Positions 1 through 8,463 are shown, numbered from the stretch's first letter. The stretch: DNA of 32,094 bases from Chloroflexota bacterium (GCA_030602375.1 JAUVZV010000006.1:1-32094), one strand, 5' to 3'. The notes: generated by a model from the sequence alone, not told the origin. Translations and numbers: made by a program.

Positions 1-148
1 CCTCAACGGCCAGTGGACCTTTATTGATGGAGCGAAGGGCCAGGGTCAGTTTGACGCATGGGCCGTCTTCATACCCACCCCTGAAGGCCACGTTGCTTTC
101 ATTGCAAACAGCAGCATTAGCTTGACCGGAAAATGGCAGCAACCGTAG
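1..148 (+). CDS. C-terminal end of an unknown protein (5' partial)
   Basis: An open frame enters from the left edge (frame begins at base 2) and stops at TAG 146-148, giving about 48 residues. The peptide is rich in Gly, aromatic and small residues (it ends SLTGKWQQP), which suggests a beta-rich, perhaps extracytoplasmic, domain. No family is recognised. That it is a true gene end is supported by the strong terminator 28 bases downstream on the same strand. The function cannot be given because the rest of the gene lies outside the window. Confidence 0.6.
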   Translation, partial: LNGQWTFIDGAKGQGQFDAWAVFIPTPEGHVAFIANSSISLTGKWQQP

Positions 149-175
149 AGTTAATTGAATCTCGATTAGAAGTAG

Positions 176-217
176 AGAAAGGGTAGAGAGAAAAAATCTC
201 TGCCCTTTCTTTTATTT
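176..217 (+). terminator. Rho-independent terminator
   Basis: A 14-bp stem pairs 176-189 with 197-210, with a single G-T pair and a 7-nt loop, and is followed by TTTTATTT. It lies directly after the gene ending at 148 and would terminate it. The run of A in the loop and the T tract make it mainly a plus-strand terminator. Confidence 0.88.
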
Positions 218-419
218 GACGGCAACGATTATCAACATTTGGTTAGAGCAAAAGAGAATACACTTCATTAGGAGATTCTGCCCGGGGGACGAATACGAGT
301 CAATCTATTCTGGAGAAGTGACACTTTCAAAGGTCAAGAAAAGCGGGGGATAGTCTTGATTGGGGAAATAGGTCGCAAAAACATCTGATAAGCAGAAATT
401 CACACGCTGCTCGGGACCA
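218..419. other. Intergenic region with no recognised gene
   Basis: This stretch lies between the terminator and the convergent end of the DivIVA-like gene. No start with a good ribosome binding site, no RNA gene and no repeat was seen. A short plus-strand frame around 285-350 shares a YSGEVTL string with the neighbouring protein, but it is too short to interpret. Confidence 0.5.
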
Positions 420-1448
420 CTAGTCTGAGTGGAGGGGGTTATCGATAGTATCCTCGTCAAGCGCTATCGTGAGCGTTGGTCGCTGTAGATTCTTGGGTGC
501 GCTAGACTCTTGCCCGCTCTGGGTCTCGATAACGTTTTTCACATTTTGCGTCTCTAGTAATAACGAAGGCAATGCAATAGGTTCATTTAAGGACAAGGTC
601 ATCATGGTCCCACCTGTATCGCTGCCTGCCTCCATGCGAATGTATACCCCAGGGATATTAAGCAGTCGTTGCCTTAATTGCTGCATCCATGATTGTCTCA
701 CTCCGTGAGGGATTACCAGGGTTACTTCACCACTGTATAAGCGAGAATTACTTTCCTTTAAGGCAGTAGCAGGGGCTTCGACGTTGTCAGGTTCCTTTTC
801 CTCCTTAGTTTGAAAGTCAGCGGGTTGAGTTCCCAGGATGCAATCAGGCGTGCCGCTTGCTTGCGGGTTTGCCAAATCAAAAACCGGCTCTTTTGCCGGT
901 GCTGTTTCTTGCACTTCGGCATCAGATGAGGTATCAACAGCCTGAATCTGTGAGGTCGCCTCGACTATATTGCGGAAATCCTGCTGGATGGCCTCCATAT
1001 TCTGCCTTGCCTTAGTTATAGCTTCTGAGAAAACGGAGTTTGTACTTTCGATAGAGGCAATGCACCTCTCCCTTGTCTGCTCTAACATTTCTTCGACTTG
1101 ATGTTTAGCTTCCTCGATTACTTGATGTTTTTCCGCCTCGGCTTCTAGTTTTGATTGTGCCTTAATCTGCTCCGCCAACTGGCTGGTTTCTGCTATCACT
1201 GCCTCCATTGACCTAGAAAGCTTCTGGAGGGATGAAAAATTCTCGAGGCGTTTAAGAGCAGCTTCACTTGAACCTGCGATTGTGTCAAGATAGGCTATCA
1301 CCTCGTCTGGGTCTAGCCCCTTCTTAACCATGCGGAATTCTCTGCCAAGCAATTCCTTTATCTTGCGCTGTATCAGCTTTTCTGACTCAGGCACGCTATT
1401 ATCTCCATCTGTGGTATTTGAACTAGCATTACCCTTTAAATCTAACAC
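420..1448 (-). CDS. DivIVA-like coiled-coil protein with extra C-terminal domain
   Basis: The 342-aa protein has a DivIVA/GpsB-like segment at about residues 32-58 (REFRMVKKGLDPDEVIAYLD; the F..V..G.D..EV pattern is typical). A long charged coiled coil rich in Glu, Gln and Lys runs over about 60-170, then an acidic Pro/Ala-rich linker over about 170-235. A compact domain near 238-310 (EVTLVIPHGVRQ...) is not part of classical DivIVA. There is no signal peptide or membrane segment, so it is probably cytoplasmic and membrane- or scaffold-associated. DivIVA relatives organise poles, division or envelope growth; the specific role here is unknown. The GTG start lacks a clear ribosome site and lies about 12 nt from a candidate -10, so a leaderless or very short-leader transcript is possible. 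The gene stands alone. Confidence 0.8.
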   Translation of the reverse strand: MLDLKGNASSNTTDGDNSVPESEKLIQRKIKELLGREFRMVKKGLDPDEVIAYLDTIAGSSEAALKRLENFSSLQKLSRSMEAVIAETSQLAEQIKAQSKLEAEAEKHQVIEEAKHQVEEMLEQTRERCIASIESTNSVFSEAITKARQNMEAIQQDFRNIVEATSQIQAVDTSSDAEVQETAPAKEPVFDLANPQASGTPDCILGTQPADFQTKEEKEPDNVEAPATALKESNSRLYSGEVTLVIPHGVRQSWMQQLRQRLLNIPGVYIRMEAGSDTGGTMMTLSLNEPIALPSLLLETQNVKNVIETQSGQESSAPKNLQRPTLTIALDEDTIDNPLHSD

Positions 1449-1460
1449 ACTCAGGTCTAC

Positions 1461-1489
1461 AGTGTAAGGCCCAAGGGTGCAGCGGTCAA
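1461..1489 (-). promoter_or_regulatory. Candidate sigma70-type promoter of the DivIVA-like gene
   Basis: On the minus strand, TTGACC (1484-1489) and TACACT (1461-1466) are separated by exactly 17 bases. The predicted start of transcription falls only about 5 nt before the GTG at 1448. Read from sequence only. Confidence 0.5.
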
Positions 1490-1578
1490 TAGTGCAATAG
1501 TACCGACATAAAAAGTTGAAAGTACACCTTATGAGTACTTTTGGTTAAAATGGGAAACGAAGGGCGCCAAGGCTCATA

Positions 1579-1980
1579 TTACCAGCTTACTGGTTTATTA
1601 ATTTGAGTTCCGTCAGGCAGTTCAAATGGGTCAGGGAATTGGTGTCTAACGTAACTATTCCTATGTATTTTGAATGAGTTCGGTGCTATTTGTTTTAGTT
1701 CGAGATTTGTCCGCCTATATGGAAAAGCAAATCGTATATCCTTATTGGGAAACGGTTGTTTTGCAGTCTTTACCGAAGTAGATAAGTCAGTATCTCCAGT
1801 AACGAGAACAACGCTGTCGCACTCATTTCTAAAGAGTATTTCGAATAGTTTAGTTCCGATAGACACGTCTGTTTCTTTTTCCTCGTGTCTGGTGAATTTA
1901 TTCGTACAGTGCGGGCACTTCACAGTCTTAGGCTTGAATCTGCTTAATATCTCCTTAACTCCTGTTGCTTTGAGGCAATT
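1579..1980 (-). pseudogene. NYN-domain (PIN-like nuclease) protein, 5'-truncated
   Basis: The readable part is the C-terminal half of a NYN/LabA-type (DUF88) protein: a zinc-knuckle-like CPHC, then EEKETDV, then VVLVTGDTDLS, the strand carrying conserved acidic residues of the PIN-like fold. The frame stays open upstream of the GTG at 1923 and still encodes family-like sequence (LKATGVKEILSRFKPKTV) until a TAA at 1981-1983. The N-terminal half, which normally carries the DGNN(L/F)Y motif and the first catalytic Asp, is missing. Upstream DNA is already the CoA-transferase gene ending at 1990. The GTG has no ribosome site. A deletion that removed the 5' end is the simplest reading; an intact nuclease is unlikely. 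Confidence 0.72.
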
Positions 1981-1989
1981 TTATGTCTT

Positions 1990-2808
1990 CTAGCGTGGTA
2001 ACAGCACGCCTCTGGGGTCTATTACTTCTCGGATTATTCTTAATTCTTCTGGTGTTGGTTGGGGCGTTATGGCAACCTCTTCAGGCATAAAGTTATGTAC
2101 ATAACCAGTGTTCCCCCTGGTGTCTTCTAGACTTACCCCGGGATGTAGTGACTTCAGTCTTGCCAGCTTCGTCTTTGGCTCGAAATCAAAGACCGCCTTA
2201 TCTGTCAGGATCATTACTGGACCACTTCCAAGGAAACCAAGCCTTGAGCGTGCCTCCGGCCCGTCGAGGTATCCGACCCCCGAAATAAAGTCCACCCTAT
2301 CCACAAAATTTCTCTTCTCATGGGGCATGATAATGATTTCCCGGCCAAAACAGCTGAAGTGCAGTGGTTGGTTTACCGGGCCAATCAGTCGAATCTTTGG
2401 CCGGTGATAATCCCCGATACACACGGTGTTGCAGTTTCCATATTTGTCAACATGTGCCGCCGAAGCAAAGCCGACATCGACGTCTCCCCTCTTGGTAGCG
2501 AAGGGGTGAAAGGGCGCTGACATGGTGATATGAGCTTCACATCTCCAGTGTATTGTTGTAGTCGGGATCTCCGATTCCAGGGTTGGCATTTCATTGAGTA
2601 CAGGGTTTAGCCCCCATCCAGCCACTGACATAACCGAGTTAGGAGCGTGTGTGTGTTGAGCCAGGGCCATACCCACCAGCGGGACATGCGAAAGTAAAAG
2701 TATTGTTTCCTCCCCCGTGGCTAGGCCAAGGAACCATCTTTCAAAGTCTTTAAGCTCATGGGAGACTGCGGCAGCCATAACTTCATAGACAGTCGGCTCC
2801 TCATTCAC
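1990..2808 (-). CDS. CoA-transferase, beta subunit (glutaconate CoA-transferase / IpdB type)
   Basis: This 272-aa protein resembles subunit B of family I CoA-transferases of the glutaconate/IpdAB type, with the internal pattern VDVGFASAAHVDKYGNCNT and a C-terminal FMPEEVAITPQPT region. With the alpha subunit just upstream it should move CoA between acyl donors, or in the IpdAB variant act on a cyclic acyl-CoA; the substrate cannot be read from sequence. It starts at GTG 2808, sharing one base with the TAG stop of the alpha gene, and has a strong AGGAGG site, so the two are translationally coupled. It is the last intact gene of the minus-strand catabolic run. The length is normal and no defect was seen. 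Confidence 0.85.
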   Translation of the reverse strand: MNEEPTVYEVMAAAVSHELKDFERWFLGLATGEETILLLSHVPLVGMALAQHTHAPNSVMSVAGWGLNPVLNEMPTLESEIPTTTIHWRCEAHITMSAPFHPFATKRGDVDVGFASAAHVDKYGNCNTVCIGDYHRPKIRLIGPVNQPLHFSCFGREIIIMPHEKRNFVDRVDFISGVGYLDGPEARSRLGFLGSGPVMILTDKAVFDFEPKTKLARLKSLHPGVSLEDTRGNTGYVHNFMPEEVAITPQPTPEELRIIREVIDPRGVLLPR

Positions 2809-3719
2809 TAAAGGCCACCTCCTACATGTCTGATCTTCATCAGATTCTCAACTCCGATGAGTTTGAGATAGTCAAGGTGAGATTTAACGCCGTAGACATA
2901 TTTATCCAGATACTTCTTAAACTCGGCTGGGTCTCGAGCCAGCCTAGCATACATAGTTAGGTGTTCCGCATCAAAATTATATAATTGTAAATAAGACGAG
3001 GGGTGAGCTCCGTAAGGGGCCTCTACAATGGCAACGTTTCGAAACCTAGGGATCATATTCAGGTGTGATAATCGTAAAACCCGTTCCCGGTCTATAATCT
3101 GCTCCACAGTGACAATCACCTTGTTTGTGGTCCGAGTCATCACCAGATCCCAATTCATTGGTAGTTGCATGTTTGGAAAGTAGAGAGCATTGCCATATCT
3201 ATCACCCATAGGAGTATGGACTATCACCCATTCCGGATCAGCTGGGGGGATGGCATGATACTTACCTCCATCCAAAGGGCTGACCCCTTCCTTGATATCC
3301 CGGTTATACTTAGGTATGTCGCTTCCAAAGAGTATCCGGCTAGGGATAAAGGGGTCTCCTCGGGCGCTGCACTGGAACCTTTCAATGGCTAAGTCCTCAC
3401 TGTATTCCACAACTTCAATCTCACCCTTCTCAACTGCCCTGCGGAAATTTGGTGCCACCCCAAACTTCTCCAGTCCTACATAGCAGGTCTCTATCCTCTT
3501 AACGCATCCGGCACCAACGAGTATGTCAACCTCATTGCCATTGGTGAAGCCAACAATGGTAAGGTCCTTGACACCTTGTCTAATTAGCTCGTAGATAAAA
3601 GCCATAGGGTGATTGTGGATGGTGAACCCGCCGAAAGTGATGCGCGAGCCGTTCTTAATCAGTTTAGCAGCCTCGGCTAAACTGCATAGCTTTTCCTTGA
3701 GTTGGACCACAGACATCAC
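2808..3719 (-). CDS. CoA-transferase, alpha subunit (glutaconate CoA-transferase / IpdA type)
   Basis: The 303-aa protein has the family I CoA-transferase alpha fold signature. LAEAAKLIKNGSRITFGGF near the N-terminus is the usual 'I.dG..i..gGf' start, and ADPEWVIVHTPMGDRYGNAL and a late ...MYARLARDPAEFKKYLDKYV stretch match the glutaconate/IpdA branch. It works as a heteromer with the beta subunit, whose gene overlaps it by one base. The start is GTG 3719 or the ATG three bases later; the ribosome site is only moderate. It follows the QueG-like gene by 6 bases, so it is cotranscribed with the genes upstream. Within the cluster it would activate or exchange an organic acid as its CoA ester. 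Confidence 0.85.
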   Translation of the reverse strand: MMSVVQLKEKLCSLAEAAKLIKNGSRITFGGFTIHNHPMAFIYELIRQGVKDLTIVGFTNGNEVDILVGAGCVKRIETCYVGLEKFGVAPNFRRAVEKGEIEVVEYSEDLAIERFQCSARGDPFIPSRILFGSDIPKYNRDIKEGVSPLDGGKYHAIPPADPEWVIVHTPMGDRYGNALYFPNMQLPMNWDLVMTRTTNKVIVTVEQIIDRERVLRLSHLNMIPRFRNVAIVEAPYGAHPSSYLQLYNFDAEHLTMYARLARDPAEFKKYLDKYVYGVKSHLDYLKLIGVENLMKIRHVGGGL

Positions 3720-3725
3720 CTCTCT

Positions 3726-4883
3726 TTAAAGAGTTCTCCCCAGCAGAGACATAACCTGGGCATCGGTAACTGTTGCCGCTGAGCTTTTGCCCGCCACCGG
3801 GACAAGTACCGGTGCTTTCTTGATTTCGTGGTGGAGTACTGCCACCTTCACCACATAAGGGGTATTTATTTCAGCTGTCTCCCCAGCAGGCACAGCTACC
3901 CTTCTGCCCTGGTAGTTGAGTGCCACCACGCCGGAGTTCCAGAGCAGGCGTTGGTTCTCCAGTCGCTCCTCCCGCTTCTCCCAGCAGACTAGTCCGCAAT
4001 TGCCACAGGTGTCAAAGTAGGTTTCATTGGGGTCGAAACAAAAGTCTCGCTCGGTACGGAAGGCTGGCTTGTCTTGTCGGTCAGGGTCGGCGCGCCGGAG
4101 GCGGCGGCTCAGCTCAATAAGCTCGGCTTCATCTGCGGGTAATGGGTAGTCCACTCGGTAAGGACTCCAGGTCGACCACTTCTTGTTTGGTCCCAAGCCA
4201 TGAAAGCCGCCACATCCGATGATACAGCGGGCATTATTATCCTTCTTGGCATAGCTATACTCCCTGCCAGCTATGGTCACCGAGACGGTTTGCCGCTTAC
4301 TTATCATTTCCACCGGGCAGACGGTGGTACAAATCTTGCATCTCTGGCATGGGCTTTCTTCAAGGAGAGGGTCTGGCTCAAGTTTGGCTGTAGTGAGCAC
4401 CGCACCTAAGTAGACCGCGGCACCGAACTGGGGAGTCACCAGATTGCCACTCCATCCCAGCGTCCCCAATCCAGCCGCTACCGCCCCATAACGAAGAGAG
4501 AAATCAGGCACTATCTCCACCCGGCTAAAGTGGTCGGTACCGCCCGGTTCGGGGCGATAGGATTTGTTGGCATGCACCCACCGGGCTTCAAAGCCCCGCC
4601 CTTTAAGGAGGTCAACCAAGCGGTCAGAAATATTATAAAGCTTCTGGTAAATGAGCTTTTGGTCTGTACCGCGGGACAACCAATCTCTCTTGCTGAGGTA
4701 ATCACGAATGGCCCTCCGGTCCAGCGGAATGGCAAAGGAGATGACTGACTGCGTGGATGGCAGCAGGTAGTCCGGGTCGGCCGAAGGGGGAGCATCGTTA
4801 AGCCTTTCCCGGGAGGCAATACCCACCAGAGCGGCACCATTTTCCCTGGCAATGGCCTTAATCTTGGTCTCCATAATTTCCAT
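3726..4883 (-). CDS. QueG/reductive-dehalogenase-like 4Fe-4S protein
   Basis: The 385-aa soluble protein has an N-terminal region like epoxyqueuosine reductase and the reductive dehalogenase core, including RYGAVAAGLGTLGWSGNLVT (about 131-150). A ferredoxin part follows with C179, C182, C185 and C189-P. Further cysteines lie at C220/C224 and C293/C296/C300. The usual G(W/L)xGKN lysine is replaced (GWSGN), and the second cluster has unusual spacing, so it is not a canonical QueG. There is no Tat signal and no adjacent membrane anchor, which argues against a respiratory dehalogenase. Cobalamin binding is possible for the family but not proven here. A second ATG at 4874 has better spacing from GGGGAG. 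It may be an electron-transfer or reductase step in the neighbouring CoA pathway. Confidence 0.72.
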   Translation of the reverse strand: MEIMETKIKAIARENGAALVGIASRERLNDAPPSADPDYLLPSTQSVISFAIPLDRRAIRDYLSKRDWLSRGTDQKLIYQKLYNISDRLVDLLKGRGFEARWVHANKSYRPEPGGTDHFSRVEIVPDFSLRYGAVAAGLGTLGWSGNLVTPQFGAAVYLGAVLTTAKLEPDPLLEESPCQRCKICTTVCPVEMISKRQTVSVTIAGREYSYAKKDNNARCIIGCGGFHGLGPNKKWSTWSPYRVDYPLPADEAELIELSRRLRRADPDRQDKPAFRTERDFCFDPNETYFDTCGNCGLVCWEKREERLENQRLLWNSGVVALNYQGRRVAVPAGETAEINTPYVVKVAVLHHEIKKAPVLVPVAGKSSAATVTDAQVMSLLGRTL

Positions 4884-4901
4884 CTCTCCCCTTTTGCTTC
4901 T

Positions 4902-5759
4902 TTAGCTATATAAATCTTTACTGATGTTCTCATAGGAGCCCGGCACTCTCCAGCGGAGAGGACTAAAAATAGTCTCGTTCTGAAGTCTTTTTAATTCTTC
5001 TTGGACAGAAACCGTCGCCGTTATCAAACCTTCTTCCGAGGTTTCGGCAATTACCTTGCCCTGCGGGTTAACTATTCTGCTGTTACCCAAATACCTTTGT
5101 TGTTTACTTACACCGACCATTCCTGAAGCCACGAGCCAGCGCACGTTCTCCAGTGCCCTGGTTCGGGTTAATAATTCCCAGGCATGAGTAAACCATCCCC
5201 CCTCCCCGGGCCAAGCGGTGGGCGAGACCAAAATCTCGGCACCCCCCAGGGTCAATTCTCTTGCTGACTCAGGAAACAAGAGGTCGTAACAGATAAATAT
5301 GCCTATCCTGCCCAGATTGGTTTCAAATACATTCCATGAATCGCCGGGGCGAAATATGTCCCGTTCATTCCCAGCTAGGTGGACCTTTCGATAAACTCCA
5401 ATCAGACCCCCCGGACCAACAAGAGCAGCTGAGTTATAAAGCAGCCGAATAAATGACGTCTCCACTTTTTCGCAGAAGCCATAGATAATATAGATGTTTT
5501 TCTCGGCAGCCTTGCTAGCCAGAATTTCAGTACTTTCACCAGGGGCGGCTTCGGCATTTTCATGGTGGTATCTCAGTTCCTCGGCGGTGAATTCATGGTT
5601 TTCCGAATATAAATAACCCTGGAGCGACATCTCTGGAAAAACTATCAAGCTAGCGCCCAGACCGGACGCTTCATCAATGAATCTCAGGTATTTCTTCAGG
5701 TTATGGTCTTTATCAAGCTCAGCGTTCATACTTACTGCGGCTAGTGTTATCTTTGCCAC
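4902..5759 (-). CDS. Nitrilase-superfamily carbon-nitrogen hydrolase
   Basis: The 285-aa protein carries the full nitrilase triad: E43 in FPEMSLQGY, K125 in YRKVHL and C157 in GIFICYDLLFPES. Such enzymes cleave amides or N-carbamoyl compounds, rarely true nitriles. The N-carbamoylase/omega-amidase branch is the best general description, and the substrate is not visible. It has no signal peptide and is cytoplasmic. The start is GTG 5759 with AAAGGAG about 8 bases upstream. It sits 18 bases before the QueG-like gene and 36 after the EamA transporter, inside the same minus-strand run, so its substrate may be a nitrogen-containing compound handled by that cluster. Confidence 0.85.
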   Translation of the reverse strand: MAKITLAAVSMNAELDKDHNLKKYLRFIDEASGLGASLIVFPEMSLQGYLYSENHEFTAEELRYHHENAEAAPGESTEILASKAAEKNIYIIYGFCEKVETSFIRLLYNSAALVGPGGLIGVYRKVHLAGNERDIFRPGDSWNVFETNLGRIGIFICYDLLFPESARELTLGGAEILVSPTAWPGEGGWFTHAWELLTRTRALENVRWLVASGMVGVSKQQRYLGNSRIVNPQGKVIAETSEEGLITATVSVQEELKRLQNETIFSPLRWRVPGSYENISKDLYS

Positions 5760-5795
5760 TCTTCTTTCTCCTTTGGTTATCTTTTCTTTAGGTAA

Positions 5796-6698
5796 TTATA
5801 ACAATTTATATGTTTCACCACCTAATCTTTCTGGTTTCTGTTTTAAGACGATAAATATCCCGCCCAAAATCAGCAGGCCTCCTGTTATTTCAATAACAGT
5901 CGGTGTCTCTTCAAGGATGAAATATCCGAGAGTTGTTGCTCCGACTGGTTCACCAAGAATGGCGACGGCAACAAAGGTAGCTGGTACTAGGCGCAGGGCT
6001 AGATTTAAAGACGAGTGACCGATAAGCTGCGGCACGACTGCTAGGAGGATGAGCATGATATAGGTGGTGGAGGAATAACCAAATAGACTGTGACCGGCGA
6101 GCAGGGTGGCGATAAGTAAAATCAGCGCCGCACCAGTGCAGATAATTGCCAGGTAATGACGAAGCTCAATGCGCCTTCTAAGCTGTCGACCAATAACAAG
6201 ATAGGAACCCATGGCCAAGGCACCCAGCAAAGCCAGCCCATCACCCAGTAGGGCACCCGGGCTTATCCTAAAACCGCTGTGGGTAATGAATATAGCTCCG
6301 ATGAAGGCAACCACAATGCCGAGTATCATTATCCTGGTCAGCCTTTCCCGCCACAGGAAATAGGAGATTAAAGCCACGAATAAGGGATTAGCGGTTACCA
6401 GAATCACCGAGCTGGCAATCGTAGTGTAACTAAGTGAGGTTATCCAAAGGGCAAAGTGCAGGGCTAAAAATAGGCTTGAGAGCAGCACTAATAACCAGTC
6501 ACCCCGGGATAGTTTGTTTAAGGTCTCTTTAGGTCGGACGAGGAGAAAAGGGATTAATACCAGTGAGGCTAGGGTTAAGCGGTAGGTAGCAATAACAAGG
6601 GGGGGTGCCTCTGCCAAACGGATGAAAATAGCGGCGAAGGAAACGGAAAGCACCCCGACGAAGAGGATTAAATATGGTTTCGCTTTAATTCCGGTCAT
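5796..6698 (-). CDS. EamA/DMT-family transporter
   Basis: The 300-aa integral membrane protein has about ten hydrophobic helices in two similar halves, the layout of two EamA domains (for example FAAIFIRLAEAPPLVIATYR in the first half and VPATFVAVAILGEPVGATTL in the second). The drug/metabolite transporter superfamily exports or imports small metabolites; the substrate cannot be told. The start is ATG 6698, 7 bases after the DUF35 gene, with a weak ribosome site, so it may depend on coupling. Its place between acyl-CoA genes and the nitrilase suggests transport of the compound handled by the cluster. Confidence 0.85.
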   Translation of the reverse strand: MTGIKAKPYLILFVGVLSVSFAAIFIRLAEAPPLVIATYRLTLASLVLIPFLLVRPKETLNKLSRGDWLLVLLSSLFLALHFALWITSLSYTTIASSVILVTANPLFVALISYFLWRERLTRIMILGIVVAFIGAIFITHSGFRISPGALLGDGLALLGALAMGSYLVIGRQLRRRIELRHYLAIICTGAALILLIATLLAGHSLFGYSSTTYIMLILLAVVPQLIGHSSLNLALRLVPATFVAVAILGEPVGATTLGYFILEETPTVIEITGGLLILGGIFIVLKQKPERLGGETYKLL

Positions 6699-6705
6699 AA
6701 AAATC

Positions 6706-7125
6706 TTACACCGGCTTGAAGGCTAAGAAAGTTTTCAAATTTCCCTGAGCGCCTTGATGCAGGTATTGCACGGTTAGAGGTGTCCCAATTCTTATTGTCT
6801 CCGGGTTATTTGCCGCCACCCCCTCAATGCGGGCTACTATCCTGGCTCCTTCCTCAAGCTCCACCACCCCAATGCAATAAGGATGCCTGGTATTGTAGCC
6901 TTCTTTGACCATAAAAGGAGGACCGATAGCTATCGAAGTAAAAGCAACCAGCCTGCCCTTGCCCTTCATCTGGGCCCATTCCATTTTAAGGCTTTGGCAG
7001 TGAGGGCAAAGGGAGCGAGGGGGCACGAAGAGCCGGCCACACTTTTTACATCTTGAAGCCATGAGTTTTTCTTCACTCAAGAATTGCTCATAGGTAATAT
7101 CGCTGAAAGGCCTTTCTTCGGTCAC
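6706..7125 (-). CDS. DUF35 OB-fold acyl-CoA-associated protein with zinc ribbon
   Basis: A zinc ribbon (C26, C29, C40, C43 in CKKCGRLFVPPRSLCPHC) precedes an OB-fold (GRLVAFTSIAIGPPFM...), the DUF35 architecture. In archaea such proteins bridge acetoacetyl-CoA thiolase and HMG-CoA synthase and help channel acyl-CoA. The frame is open further upstream, to 7194, but GTG 7125 is chosen: it has GAGGAG five bases ahead, sits 1 base from the thiolase stop, and gives a 139-aa protein of normal length starting near TEERPF. With the thiolase it should form a thiolase-DUF35 complex. No HMG-CoA synthase is seen nearby. Confidence 0.85.
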   Translation of the reverse strand: MTEERPFSDITYEQFLSEEKLMASRCKKCGRLFVPPRSLCPHCQSLKMEWAQMKGKGRLVAFTSIAIGPPFMVKEGYNTRHPYCIGVVELEEGARIVARIEGVAANNPETIRIGTPLTVQYLHQGAQGNLKTFLAFKPV

Positions 7126-7126
7126 T

Positions 7127-8392
7127 TTATCTCCTCTCAAGAATGGTAACCGTACAGGTACCCCCGGTTCCACCGAGATTATGAGCGGCGCCAACCCTTA
7201 AGTTGGGATTCGGGATTTGCCGCTTCCCGGCTTCACCTCTTAGCTGCTTCCAAACCTCATAAAGCTGGGCTGTACCCGTGGCACCTACCGGGTGTCCTTT
7301 ACATTTAAGCCCCCCTGAGGTGTTAATCGGTTTTGGCCCGTCTAATTTAGTTATACCCTCGGCCACAACCTTATAGCCTTCCCCAGGTTTACAAAAGCCA
7401 AGGTCTTCCAGGTGAATAATCTCGGCGATGGAGAAACAATCGTGCACCTCAGCAAATTGAATCTCTTCCGGATTAAGCCCTGACATCTTAAAAGCTTCAT
7501 TGGCGGCATGCCTTGTAGCTTCAAAGAAGGTAAGGTCATCCACAGCATGTAAATCTAGGCCACTTCCTTGTCCGATGCCAGCAACATGCAGGGGATTATC
7601 GGTAAAGTTTTTAGCTATTTCCTCGGCTACCAGTAGCATACAACTTGCCCCGTCGCTTATCGGGCAGCAGTCAAAAAGGTACAATGGCCAAGAAACTACC
7701 GGGTTAACCACCGGGTCAAGCAGGAACTCCTGCTCATCCTTCCAGGCTGGTATTGGTTCGCCTTTGCTCCTGGCGCGTTCAATTCTGGAATCCATGATAT
7801 CACGGATAGATAAATTAAACTGTGCCTTCGGGTTAAATCTGGCGTTATTATGGCTTTTTACGGTAACATTCATCAGATGCTGTCTGGTGGCTCCATACTT
7901 TTCAAAATAAGCTGTAGCCATAATAGCAAAACAGCCCGGGAAGGTAAGTCCAATCTGCCCTTCATAGGGGCTGCTTGCCAGCGCCAAACCCTCGGTAACT
8001 TCACTGGTAGTGCGTTTTGACATCTCCTCAACCCCACCGACTAAAACGATGTCGTAGAATCCAGAGGCAATGGCAAAGACACCTTCCCTGAAGGCGAGTC
8101 CGCTTGAGGCGCAGGCACCCTCTGTCCTTGTTGCCGCTTTTGGGGTATGTCCAATTAGGTCAGCTATTATAGGTCCCCAATGCGCTTGATGGGTAAAGAA
8201 ATCGTTGGTGAAATTACCCAGGTAAAGGGCGTCGATATCTTTAGGTTCTAAACCCTTATCTACTGAAGCAAGCATTTCCTGGAAAGCTTCAGTAAACAGG
8301 TCCTTTGAGTTTTTATCTTTAAAGACACCAAATTTTGACAGCCCGGCACCGACCACCGCCACCCCCCTACCGAGCTTTCTTTCCCTTAGCAA
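7127..8392 (-). CDS. Thiolase (archaeal acetoacetyl-CoA thiolase / SCP2-thiolase type)
   Basis: The 421-aa protein has the thiolase catalytic set: C94 in EGACASSG (acyl-enzyme), H317 in the HDCF motif, H367 in CKGHPVGATG, and C413 in the last strand GGTGGTCTV. This HDCF/GHP arrangement and the adjacent DUF35 gene are typical of the archaeal-type thiolases that many Chloroflexota and Deltaproteobacteria use in acyl-CoA cleavage or condensation. The start is TTG 8392 with GGAGGG six bases ahead. In the cluster it would carry out the thiolytic step of an anaerobic beta-oxidation-like route, or condensation in reverse. The precise acyl chain is unknown. Confidence 0.88.
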   Translation of the reverse strand: MLRERKLGRGVAVVGAGLSKFGVFKDKNSKDLFTEAFQEMLASVDKGLEPKDIDALYLGNFTNDFFTHQAHWGPIIADLIGHTPKAATRTEGACASSGLAFREGVFAIASGFYDIVLVGGVEEMSKRTTSEVTEGLALASSPYEGQIGLTFPGCFAIMATAYFEKYGATRQHLMNVTVKSHNNARFNPKAQFNLSIRDIMDSRIERARSKGEPIPAWKDEQEFLLDPVVNPVVSWPLYLFDCCPISDGASCMLLVAEEIAKNFTDNPLHVAGIGQGSGLDLHAVDDLTFFEATRHAANEAFKMSGLNPEEIQFAEVHDCFSIAEIIHLEDLGFCKPGEGYKVVAEGITKLDGPKPINTSGGLKCKGHPVGATGTAQLYEVWKQLRGEAGKRQIPNPNLRVGAAHNLGGTGGTCTVTILERR

Positions 8393-8463
8393 TTTAGACC
8401 CTCCAAATCACCTTTTGAAGCCCTCATAATCAGGACTATACCGATAGGCGTGGGATAACAGAA

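Noticed and set aside
285-350. Plus-strand frame with YSGEVTL, shared with the DivIVA-like protein encoded nearby
   Set aside because: Only seven residues are shared and the surrounding sequence does not match, so chance is likely.
3726-4883. Respiratory reductive dehalogenase
   Set aside because: There is no Tat signal, no RdhB anchor gene nearby, and the GK and cluster motifs differ from RdhA.
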